Shown: piece by piece, positions 1-6,252 of the stretch | Layout: each line of letters begins with the position of its first letter | Position numbering within the stretch: the first letter of the stretch is position 1 | DNA from: a virus | IMG/VR virus record: IMGVR_UViG_3300030329_005000 | Coordinates: 1 to 23,304 of that record | DNA: 23,304 bases | Strand: one strand, 5' to 3' | Notes under the pieces: generated by a model | Seen by the model: the letters and a program-made list of their open reading frames with translations, nothing else | What the model was told of the DNA's origin: nothing | Databases searched by the model: none | Made by a program: the position numbers and the translations under genes

Positions 1-554
1 TCGGTGATATACGGATACATCAGGGCATTTTTATCGTCGCTGTGGCGCAGTCCCAGTAAATGCCCGATTTCATGGGCCGCCACGCTTTGCAGCAGCGTTC
101 CGGTAGCTGCCGGGTCATCGGTCCAGAGTTCAGCAGTGTCGAACATCGACAGCAGCCGCCCGTCGAAGTTGCGGCCGACCGGAAGCTGTGCCCACGCTAG
201 CACGCCTCCACGCTTGCCGAATCCGCTCCGTTTTCTGCCGCTGACGCCGATTGCCAAGTCGGCCTGGGAGTAGTCGAAGACCTGTTCAAATGTCAGCCGG
301 GTGACGCGACTCCAGCTAGCAAAAGCGCGAGTGAAGACGGCATCCCAGGTACTCTTGTCCAGGTCCGAGTCCCGGCTACCCATGTACCAGCGGAGGTGAT
401 GCTGCCCCCACTTATCGGGGAACAAAAGGCTGGCCTGTGGCATGTCCGGTACACCGCACAGGCACCCTTGTCGCCGCCGCCTGGCCCAGGTTGCGCCGCC
501 TCCAAATCCCAGTGCCGTGGCGGTCAAGCTCGAGAGAAAATAGCGTCGATTCAT
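1..554 (-). CDS. Matrixin (M10A-like) zinc metalloprotease with Tat signal, 3' end outside window
   Basis: The leftward frame opens at an ATG (554-552) preceded by GGAGG and stays open to the window edge. The N-terminus MNRRYFLSS fits a twin-arginine signal (RRxFL), although the hydrophobic core is short. Residues 30-37 read GCLCGVPD, very close to the PRCGVPD cysteine switch of matrix metalloproteinases, in which the Cys caps the active-site zinc of the zymogen. Residues 161-171 are HEIGHLLGLRH, the full HExxHxxGxxH zinc site, followed by the Met-turn ALMYP at 177-181. The region between resembles the MMP catalytic fold (DAVFTRAFASWSRVTRLTF at about 91-109). It is therefore a predicted secreted zinc endopeptidase; its substrate is unknown. 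It lies outside the attachment junction and is probably a host gene. The C-terminus cannot be seen. Confidence 0.9.
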   Translation of the reverse strand, partial: MNRRYFLSSLTATALGFGGGATWARRRRQGCLCGVPDMPQASLLFPDKWGQHHLRWYMGSRDSDLDKSTWDAVFTRAFASWSRVTRLTFEQVFDYSQADLAIGVSGRKRSGFGKRGGVLAWAQLPVGRNFDGRLLSMFDTAELWTDDPAATGTLLQSVAAHEIGHLLGLRHSDDKNALMYPYIT

Positions 555-644
555 GGTGACCTCCGGGGTGTTGGTGCGCCCCGTTTGTCGAGTGAATTTC
601 GACGCTCAATCTTTTTTGAAAGTTCCCTGCGGTTGAGCGGGTTG

Positions 645-650
645 ATTGTA
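645..650 (-). promoter_or_regulatory. Candidate extended -10 for the matrixin gene
   Basis: On the minus strand this reads TGG-TACAAT, an extended -10 (TGn plus TACAAT), about 90 bp upstream of the metalloprotease start. No good -35 is visible. The three phased 9-mers at 683-712 lie at roughly -45 to -75, a position suited to activator boxes. Inference only. Confidence 0.35.
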
Positions 651-682
651 CCAGAATCAGTGGCTGAAGGAGGTTCATTTCC

Positions 683-712
683 TGTACATCATTGTACATC
701 ATTTGTACATCA
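683..712 (-). repeat. Three phased copies of TGTACATCA (TGATGTACA on the minus strand)
   Basis: Perfect 9-mers start at 683, 693 and 704, that is 10 and 11 bp apart, so they face the same side of the helix. A fourth copy in the opposite orientation lies at 977-985 before the integrase gene. This spacing is typical of a protein-binding array. The protein is unknown, and both matrixin activation and recombination or regulation at the attachment region are possible. Confidence 0.6.
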
Positions 713-745
713 CCCCCATAAAACCCCGAGGAATATTCAATGCGA

Positions 746-774
746 TTGTGAAAGGTTGCCGATAATGGTACAAT
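746..774 (+). promoter_or_regulatory. Sigma70-like promoter for the tRNA-fMet locus
   Basis: TTGTGA (746-751), a 17-bp spacer and TACAAT (769-774), the latter also preceded by TGG (extended -10). The predicted start at about 781 is some 65 bp upstream of the tRNA 5' half and points into the integrase gene. After integration it may therefore transcribe the orphan tRNA half and the integrase. Confidence 0.6.
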
Positions 775-845
775 AAGAAAATCACAGCATCAGTGCAGGG
801 AAAAGCACGGTTTTCATAGTACCGAATGCGTGAAGGAATAACTGG

Positions 846-884
846 CGCGGGGTGGAGCAGCCCGGTAGCTCGCGAGGCTCATAA
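846..884 (+). tRNA. Truncated tRNA-fMet(CAU), 5' half only; probable attL
   Basis: The 39 bases match an initiator tRNA position by position: acceptor strand CGCGGGG (846-852), TG, D-stem GAGC (855-858) and GCTC (868-871), anticodon 5' stem CGAGG (873-877), loop CTCATAA (878-884) with anticodon CAT. The next bases should be CCTCG but are GAACA, so the match ends exactly after tRNA position 38. No T-arm or 3' acceptor strand follows. A break exactly at the anticodon loop beside a tyrosine integrase gene is what recombination with a 7-bp anticodon-loop overlap would leave. The other half should be at the far end of the element. Direction of the reading (host left, element right) is inferred. 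Confidence 0.85.
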
Positions 885-1014
885 GAACAAGACGGCCTCA
901 TACCGCCCTATTCTTTCTTCAATCGGTGTTTACAGGGCTTTACAGCCTTTCTGAAAGCCGATATTCTTCCCTCCCCTGATGTACACAGTCATCAACCCTG
1001 GCAGGAGGTAGAAC
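885..1014 (+). promoter_or_regulatory. Integrase leader and probable attachment-site arm
   Basis: This 130-bp gap, together with 555-845, forms a non-coding stretch of 460 bp apart from the tRNA half. It contains a second CTCATA (897-902) bracketed by CGG and CCG, resembling the anticodon-loop core. Two direct TTTACAG repeats start at 929 and 939, exactly one helical turn apart, and could be integrase arm sites. A TGATGTACA copy lies at 977-985. AGGAGGT just before 1015 is a strong ribosome-binding site. The assignments of arm and core sites are inference. Confidence 0.45.
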
Positions 1015-2742
1015 ATGAATATCCCGAACGAACCATTGGAACGGACCTGGAAAAATCGACCCAGTAAAGGCTATGTCTACGTGACAACTGCGGACGGAAA
1101 ACGACGGCAAAAATATTTCAAGGGAGAGTACAAATCACGCGAAATGTGGGACGACTTCCTCGCCTGGAAAATTAAGCAAACAGGCGGCCAGCCATCCACC
1201 AGAACACCCGCACTGGAAAGCCTCCGATCAGCGGACGACGCCCGCACGGCTGCGACCGTCTACGAGGTCGTCGCCAATCACCTCTTCGAGGTCAAGGAGC
1301 GCCGGTGCAAGGGGACCAAGGCCGACCAGGCAGCCATCACCCTCACCAAGCGAAGCCTGCTTCTGCTAGCACCCTATGACGACATGCTTGCTGACGATAT
1401 CAACGGCACGCACATGCAAGAAATCCAACGCATGCAGATCGCTAGCACCAACAACAGCCGCAAAACGATCAACACGAAGATATCAGTGATCGCTGATGCG
1501 TTTGAAAGTGCATACCTCAAAAGTCTCGTCACCGAAGCGACCGTCTCGATCGTCCGCATGTGGGAACGCAAAAACCGCCTACGAAGCAGTGATTCCCATG
1601 TCCCTGGCCCCCGTGCTGTCCATGCCGTCGATGAAGCGGCCGTTCACAAGACCATCGCGGCCGCTAGTCCGCTGCTGGCAACCATGATCATTTGCCAGTT
1701 TTACACCGGGATGCGAAGCACCAACCTCTGCGAGCTACGCTGGGCAGACATCGATCAGTCGATGTACAAAACCGATGGCGTCTGGCTCTACTCGCCAGTT
1801 GACCACAAAACCAAACGGCTGGGCAAAGAACTTCCAATTTATTTCGGGCCGCAGGCAATCACGGCACTTCTTGATTACGAAAAAGTCCGACCGGACCAGG
1901 GACACCCGTACATCTTTAATCCCCGCGCCGGATGGTGCTACCCGCAGTTCGCCAAGCAGCAAACGACCACCAAGACTCCCAAGGGTGCGGCGGCTAAAAT
2001 CCTCAAGCTGCTCAAAGCCGGGCCGGCCAGTACGAAGCGTATTCAGCGCATCAAGCGGCACTTTAACAACGAGATCACGTACCTGCGTCGGCTCGGTCAT
2101 GACATCGAGCGTGTCACACGCAAAACAGCACGCAACAACGCACGCTACACGCTGGTGTCGGTTGAGCCACATGCCGAGGAGAATTTGGCGGCGTTAATTG
2201 CCGAGGTTGGCCCAGGCAACCGGTGCCAAAAAAACAAGCAGTATAGGAACTGTCCCTCCACCGGAACGCTCAAGGTACTCGATGCGGTGAGAAAGGGGCC
2301 GCAGACCAGTCATGATCTCTCCCCCCTGGTCGGCAACCTCGGTAATTCAATGCAAATGTTGAGGAATCTGGGATTCCGCATCCAGCGGCAGCGAACGGAT
2401 CTGGATCGGGGGGATAGCTTGTTTCTCTGGCACGGGTATACAAGGCCCGAAACGGAAACGAAACCCTGGTCGTATTATTACGATCGAAGCACGAAGACCG
2501 ACCTGAACCCTTGCTACTCGAAGGATACATACGCCAAGGCGATCGCCAGGGTAATCAACCAAACCGGCCAGGATCACTGGCACCCGCATCAACTTCGGCA
2601 CGCCCACACGACCAAGGTCCGTCACGCTAAAGGTATCGAGGCGGCGCAAGCGGTCATCGGACACAGCAGCAAAGCGATGACCGAGCGATATAGCGAGAAG
2701 AACCACGCTCTCGCCAGGAAAACCCAGAAAGTTCTAGGATAA
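1015..2742 (+). CDS. int: Tyrosine recombinase / phage integrase with internal winged-helix repeats
   Basis: A 575-residue site-specific recombinase. The N-terminal part contains a lysine/arginine-rich segment, then a core-binding SAM-like region at about 80-190. The catalytic signature is visible: Arg in TGMRSTNL (R234), Lys near 265-271, HQLRH (H525, R528), the second His in VIGH (H550) and the nucleophile Tyr in MTERYS (Y559). The protein is unusually long because about 200 residues separate the first Arg from the HxxR box. That insert holds two similar segments, about 323-384 and 416-474, each with the pattern hydrophobic helix, K-GP, turn, LRxLGxxI, then a short strand, like two winged-helix domains. 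The gene lies 130 bp from the tRNA-fMet junction with an AGGAGGT site before the ATG. It should catalyse integration and excision at that locus. Confidence 0.95.
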   Translation: MNIPNEPLERTWKNRPSKGYVYVTTADGKRRQKYFKGEYKSREMWDDFLAWKIKQTGGQPSTRTPALESLRSADDARTAATVYEVVANHLFEVKERRCKGTKADQAAITLTKRSLLLLAPYDDMLADDINGTHMQEIQRMQIASTNNSRKTINTKISVIADAFESAYLKSLVTEATVSIVRMWERKNRLRSSDSHVPGPRAVHAVDEAAVHKTIAAASPLLATMIICQFYTGMRSTNLCELRWADIDQSMYKTDGVWLYSPVDHKTKRLGKELPIYFGPQAITALLDYEKVRPDQGHPYIFNPRAGWCYPQFAKQQTTTKTPKGAAAKILKLLKAGPASTKRIQRIKRHFNNEITYLRRLGHDIERVTRKTARNNARYTLVSVEPHAEENLAALIAEVGPGNRCQKNKQYRNCPSTGTLKVLDAVRKGPQTSHDLSPLVGNLGNSMQMLRNLGFRIQRQRTDLDRGDSLFLWHGYTRPETETKPWSYYYDRSTKTDLNPCYSKDTYAKAIARVINQTGQDHWHPHQLRHAHTTKVRHAKGIEAAQAVIGHSSKAMTERYSEKNHALARKTQKVLG

Positions 2743-2769
2743 GTGACCAGACGTGTCACCGAACTAACG

Positions 2770-2851
2770 ACAACAGTCCAAATATGTAGCCGGTACGACA
2801 CAAAAAGAGGCTGTTGTGCTGCGGAAATGGCAGTCAGGTCCATAAGGGACC
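2770..2851. repeat. Inverted repeats upstream of the 2973 gene
   Basis: ACAACAG (2770-2776) is the complement of CTGTTGT (2811-2817) with a long loop. GGTCC-ATAAG-GGACC (2837-2851) is a short perfect inverted repeat ending 10 bp before the -35 hexamer at 2862. The second could be an operator; the first is weak. Confidence 0.35.
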
Positions 2852-2861
2852 AAATAGGGTC

Positions 2862-2889
2862 TTGACGACACATAAAGATTTCTTAATAT
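2862..2889 (+). promoter_or_regulatory. Sigma70-like promoter for the 2973 gene
   Basis: TTGACG (2862-2867), a 16-bp spacer and TAATAT (2884-2889) lie in a locally AT-rich gap between the integrase and the next gene. The predicted start, at about 2896, leaves a leader of roughly 75 bases. Confidence 0.55.
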
Positions 2890-2972
2890 GTGATTTCCCT
2901 GAAACGATTTTTGTGCGTGTACGAAAGGCAACGAACGATAATAAACACTAGGTAGAGCGAAAGGTATTACCG

Positions 2973-3392
2973 ATGTTTATCTTGGAAGTGTGGTCGACGC
3001 GAAAGTCTTACAGCAGCGAACTATTTGAAACTCAGGATGAGGCAGCACAAGCCCTCACTTATGCCAGGGGTGCGGAAGACTTCCGCAAGGGATCGATTAC
3101 CGTGGTCACCGCCCCGGAAGACCTGGCAGAATTCGGCCTCCGCGCCCGCGAGCAGAGCGACCGGCGTCAAAACGATCGTCTCTCGGTCGAACAGCTGCCG
3201 CAGCATCCAACGCTCGGCACAACGACGCAAGCCGACCGTCCTGGCGCTCGTCACGACCAGATCCGCAAGGCGAGCATGGTCAACTGTGGGCAAGCCACCT
3301 GGACAGAAACCACTTCTGCCAAGTCGGCGAGCTTGAACATGTCGCTACCGGAAACCTACCGGCATTACGCGAGTCCTCGCAAAACTAAGTAG
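2973..3392 (+). CDS. Uncharacterised 139-residue phage protein
   Basis: I do not recognise this protein. The first 60 residues (MFILEVWSTRKSYSS onward) look like a compact alpha/beta domain with a DEAAQALTYARG helix. The rest is hydrophilic, rich in Gln, Thr, Arg and Ser, and is probably disordered. A competing frame at 3025-3336 is mostly charged and low in hydrophobic residues, and I regard it as a shadow. A purine-rich GCGAAAGG lies about 10 bases before the ATG. It stands alone between integrase and gpW-like gene, where lambda-type phages carry terminase genes, but nothing in it resembles a terminase. Confidence 0.6.
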   Translation: MFILEVWSTRKSYSSELFETQDEAAQALTYARGAEDFRKGSITVVTAPEDLAEFGLRAREQSDRRQNDRLSVEQLPQHPTLGTTTQADRPGARHDQIRKASMVNCGQATWTETTSAKSASLNMSLPETYRHYASPRKTK

Positions 3393-3433
3393 CCGCCATC
3401 ACAAAGTTTTAATCGCGTTGCGCTTTTCCAGCT

Positions 3434-3476
3434 TTGCAAACATGGGTGTGCTAACGCCATAATCTCCGATTATGGC
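3434..3476 (+). promoter_or_regulatory. Late-operon promoter with overlapping palindromic operator
   Basis: TTGCAA (3434-3439), an 18-bp spacer and CATAAT (3458-3463) form a promoter candidate whose start would fall at about 3470, two bases before the ATG at 3472. The perfect inverted repeat GCCATAATC-TCC-GATTATGGC (3456-3476) covers the -10 and the start codon. It can act as a DNA operator or as an RNA hairpin hiding the AUG. No Shine-Dalgarno sequence precedes the ATG, which suits a leaderless message. Confidence 0.5.
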
Positions 3477-3732
3477 AACAAACTATTCGCGCACGGACGC
3501 CGCCGCCAGCAGCCTTACCTTCGCCCAGCAAATGGTCGCGAAGCTCCAGGCTGAGATTCTCGCTGGCACAGGTGGCGTCACCAGCACCAGCGTGGACGGG
3601 ACGACCGTTGAAGTCGATCGCGCCCAACTTCTTAAAGAACTCACCCATTGGCAAAAGGTGGTCGCCCGCGCCGATGGCACACGCCCGGCCGCTCTCACCA
3701 TCGACCTGGGAAACGCAAATGAATCCACCTAG
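3472..3732 (+). CDS. gpW-like head-tail connector / adaptor protein
   Basis: An 86-residue protein directly before and overlapping the portal gene, the position of gpW in lambda. It has an N-terminal helix (SLTFAQQMVAKLQAEI), a beta-hairpin (TSVDGTTVEVDR), a second helix (AQLLKELTHWQKVV) and a C-terminal RPAALTIDLG segment. That helix-hairpin-helix outline and its size fit gpW-type adaptors, which sit under the portal and help close the filled head. Sequence resemblance is by pattern only. It overlaps the next start by 14 bases and probably opens the late operon. There is no ribosome-binding site, and the start codon lies inside a palindrome. Confidence 0.65.
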   Translation: MATNYSRTDAAASSLTFAQQMVAKLQAEILAGTGGVTSTSVDGTTVEVDRAQLLKELTHWQKVVARADGTRPAALTIDLGNANEST

Positions 3733-5128
3733 CGTCACGAATTTCGATTACGCCGCCGGCAATACCGACAAAAGGCGTTACGCGCCGTCCGCACGTCTCA
3801 AAAGCAGCGACCAGCTGCTGACCCCAACCAAACGCAAGCAGCTGATCAGCAGCAGTCGCGATCTTCAACAGAATTTCGCACTTTGCGCCTGGGCAATTCG
3901 CAAACATCTAGACTATGTCTCTCGCTTCACGTTTGAACCTCAAACCGGGGATGCGGGACTAGATAGGATGCTAGAGGCCCTGGTCGACTGGTTTAGTCGG
4001 CCAGAAAATTGCGATGTGACCGGAAGGCACTCCCTGGACCGAATCATTCGCCTGGCAGAAGAAAGGCGAACGGTCGATGGGGACGTGTTCCTGGTCAAAC
4101 TGAGGGACGGCCGGCTGCAAGCGCTGGAAAGCGACCGAATCAGAAACCCGGACAAACTGCTCGGTGACGACCAGTGGGTTCAGGGAATCCGGGTATCGCG
4201 CGCCGGCCGTCCCCTTCGCTACGGCGTCTGGGCACGCGACGGCAGCGGCGGTTACGACTTTGAACGAACCGTCTCGGCACGCAACGTGTACCAGCTTGGT
4301 TATTTCGACCGTTTCGACCAGATGCGAGGCATCTCACTGCTGGCCCCGGCGATCAATACCTTTCGGGATCTTTACGAGGGCTTTGACTATGCTTTGGCAA
4401 AACTCAAAGTCTCGCAAATGTTCGGGCTTGTCCTCTCGCGTGAAAGCGCCGAGGGCTGGAGCGATATTAGTAAAGATGACGCGGTGACCGGAGGATACCA
4501 AGTCGACATGGGCAAGGGGCCGATCATGCTCGACCTCGACCCTGGCGACAGCGCGGACATCATCGAGAGCAAAAACCCTAGCGACGAATTCCGGCACTTC
4601 ACCCAGGAGATGATTGCCCTGGCTTTGAAAAGCGTCGACCTGCCCTATTCTTTTTACGATACAAGCAGCACAAACTTTTTTGGTTCTCGCAGTGCCTTCA
4701 TCCACTACGAGAAAGCGTGCAAGAGCAAACGACGTGACCTCCAGCACCTGCTTGACCGGATCACCGGCTGGCGAATGAAGATGTTCATCGCTGACGGCAC
4801 CCTCCAGCTGCCGGCTGGAATGACCCTCGGCGACTTACGCTGGTCGTGGCTGCCTGAAGGAACTCCCTGGTGGAATCCCATGCAGGAAGTCAACGCGAAC
4901 ATCGCTGCCATCAATGCCGGGCTTACCAGTCGCAGCCAGGTGGTCAGGGAAGTTCACGGTAAAGAGTTCAAGGATATCGTCGACCAGTTGGCAGAAGAGG
5001 AAAGGTACATCGCCGACGCTGGCATCAGCATCGACATGACTGGCATGCCTCTGGAACAGATCGACGAAGCAATCGAGGTTCAACGCAACGATATTAACCT
5101 GGACGAAGAAGAGGAAAACAATGACTAA
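3719..5128 (+). CDS. Phage portal protein, lambda family
   Basis: The ATG at 3719 gives 469 residues and overlaps the gpW-like gene by 14 bases. An upstream in-frame ATG at 3572 would lie wholly inside that gene and is unlikely. Family features are an N-terminal arm, NFALCAWAIRKHLDYVSRF at about 50-70, a stem region with DVFLVKLRDGRLQALESDRI at about 122-141, a clip/wing region, and the C-terminal LRWSWLPEGTPWWNPMQEV block with NAGLTSRSQVV that marks lambda-type (Phage_portal_2) portals. Twelve copies form the DNA channel at one capsid vertex and dock the packaging motor. The acidic tail ends in a run of Asp and Glu. It overlaps the protease gene by 8 bases. Confidence 0.92.
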   Translation: MNPPSVTNFDYAAGNTDKRRYAPSARLKSSDQLLTPTKRKQLISSSRDLQQNFALCAWAIRKHLDYVSRFTFEPQTGDAGLDRMLEALVDWFSRPENCDVTGRHSLDRIIRLAEERRTVDGDVFLVKLRDGRLQALESDRIRNPDKLLGDDQWVQGIRVSRAGRPLRYGVWARDGSGGYDFERTVSARNVYQLGYFDRFDQMRGISLLAPAINTFRDLYEGFDYALAKLKVSQMFGLVLSRESAEGWSDISKDDAVTGGYQVDMGKGPIMLDLDPGDSADIIESKNPSDEFRHFTQEMIALALKSVDLPYSFYDTSSTNFFGSRSAFIHYEKACKSKRRDLQHLLDRITGWRMKMFIADGTLQLPAGMTLGDLRWSWLPEGTPWWNPMQEVNANIAAINAGLTSRSQVVREVHGKEFKDIVDQLAEEERYIADAGISIDMTGMPLEQIDEAIEVQRNDINLDEEEENND

Positions 5129-6194
5129 CGAACAAGTACCTGCCAACGCAATGTGCCTGAACGCCGGCGACATTACGATCACCGAGTCGACCGCTGCCGA
5201 AGGAGCGGCCACAACCTATGATGTGAGCCTGCTGGCACGCTCAAGCGGCCCCATCGAACATTGGTACTGGGGTCAGCAAACGGTTCACGATTTTTCGGGG
5301 ATGCGAGTGGCCGAGAAAATCCCGATTGACTTCAACCATGACACTGCCGAGGTGATTGGATACCTCGATACCTTCAGCCAGGAAGCCGAGGGCCTTCGCG
5401 TCAGCGGCAAACTGGTGAGCTTTGGTGACAATGATCGTGCTGCGGAGATCGCCAAAAAAGCGAAGGCCGGCATCCCCTGGCAGGCCTCGATCAACTTCGG
5501 TGGCGACGGCATCACGGTCGAGAAGCTGTCGGAGAACACCAGTACCACGGTCAACGCCAGGCAACTGTCGGGGCCAGCAACGATCATTCGCACGTTCCCC
5601 TTGAGGGGCGTGGCAATAACTCCGTACGGAGCAGATGAGAACACTGAGAGCGTCGTGCTTTCTGGAAAGAATGAATTCACAGTCACTTTCACAGAGGAAA
5701 CTCAAATGAGCGATATCGAACAATTGGAAGAGGAACTTCAGGTCGAAGACGCTGCCGCAGAGAACGATCAGCCCCAGGATGAGGCCCAGATCGATGATGC
5801 GGTCGAGGAAGCTGCCGAGGCAGAGGAACAGGCAGAAGAGCAGGCCGCCGAACCGGGCCACGAGGTTGTCTTGTCCCAGGCAGATGGGCAGCGTTACGTA
5901 GAACTGTTCGGCCAACAAGGTGCCGTCTGGTTTATCGAGGGCAAGAGCGTCACCGAATGCTTTGGCCTGCACGTTGCTAACCTGCAAGAGCAGGTCGCCG
6001 AGTTGACGGCAGAAAACCAGAACCTTCAGGCTCTGGTCGACAGCCAGGAAGACGGCGAAGAAGCCCTCGCGTTCAGCCAGGGACCGCAGCCTGTCAGCGA
6101 ATTGGCCGCCCGTGCCAAGGAACTTCAATCCCAAGGGATTCAGAACGAAAACGTCGCCAAGATGACGGCGATGATTGAGAAGCAACTCCAGTAA
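5121..6194 (+). CDS. Prohead maturation protease fused to scaffold domain
   Basis: A 357-residue, two-part protein. Residues 1-180 look like a phage prohead serine protease (S78/U35-like): FNHD with H73 as probable catalytic His, the strand GLRVSGKLV, then QASINF with S123 as probable nucleophile and the conserved LRGVAITPYGAD near 161-172. Residues 196-357 are very acidic (runs of Glu, Asp, Gln, Ala at 200-250) with a coiled-coil segment (LQEQVAELTAENQNLQAL at about 285-302), as expected for a scaffold. The protease should cleave scaffold and itself after capsid assembly. It lies between portal and major capsid, the usual place. The catalytic residues are assigned by pattern only. Confidence 0.85.
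   Translation: MTNEQVPANAMCLNAGDITITESTAAEGAATTYDVSLLARSSGPIEHWYWGQQTVHDFSGMRVAEKIPIDFNHDTAEVIGYLDTFSQEAEGLRVSGKLVSFGDNDRAAEIAKKAKAGIPWQASINFGGDGITVEKLSENTSTTVNARQLSGPATIIRTFPLRGVAITPYGADENTESVVLSGKNEFTVTFTEETQMSDIEQLEEELQVEDAAAENDQPQDEAQIDDAVEEAAEAEEQAEEQAAEPGHEVVLSQADGQRYVELFGQQGAVWFIEGKSVTECFGLHVANLQEQVAELTAENQNLQALVDSQEDGEEALAFSQGPQPVSELAARAKELQSQGIQNENVAKMTAMIEKQLQ
5706..6194 (+). CDS. Nested in-frame scaffold protein (internal start)
   Basis: The Met at residue 196 of the protease-scaffold protein is preceded by AGAGGA (5693-5698) with a 7-base gap, a good ribosome-binding site lying in the middle of a gene. Initiation there would yield a 162-residue acidic, coiled-coil scaffold without the protease, as lambda makes Nu3 from inside gene C. 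The start coincides with the boundary between the two domains. Seen: the site and the domain boundary. Inferred: use of the start. Confidence 0.6.
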   Translation: MSDIEQLEEELQVEDAAAENDQPQDEAQIDDAVEEAAEAEEQAEEQAAEPGHEVVLSQADGQRYVELFGQQGAVWFIEGKSVTECFGLHVANLQEQVAELTAENQNLQALVDSQEDGEEALAFSQGPQPVSELAARAKELQSQGIQNENVAKMTAMIEKQLQ

Positions 6195-6252
6195 AAACCC
6201 CAATCACACAGTAGGGGAATGTCACCCGATCTTTTTATGAGGAACAAGACTC

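Noticed and set aside
885-1014. Group I intron in tRNA-fMet as the reason for the split tRNA
   Set aside because: Introns of this kind are known in some bacterial tRNA-fMet genes, but no 3' tRNA half follows within intron distance and an integrase gene does.
3572-3718. Longer portal start at 3572
   Set aside because: It would read 49 codons through the gpW-like gene in another frame, and the residues do not look like a portal N-terminus.
5241-6203. Long leftward open frame (320 codons) opposite the protease-scaffold gene
   Set aside because: It is fully overlapped by a well-supported structural gene, its translation has no recognisable domain, and it arises from the codon pattern of the real frame.
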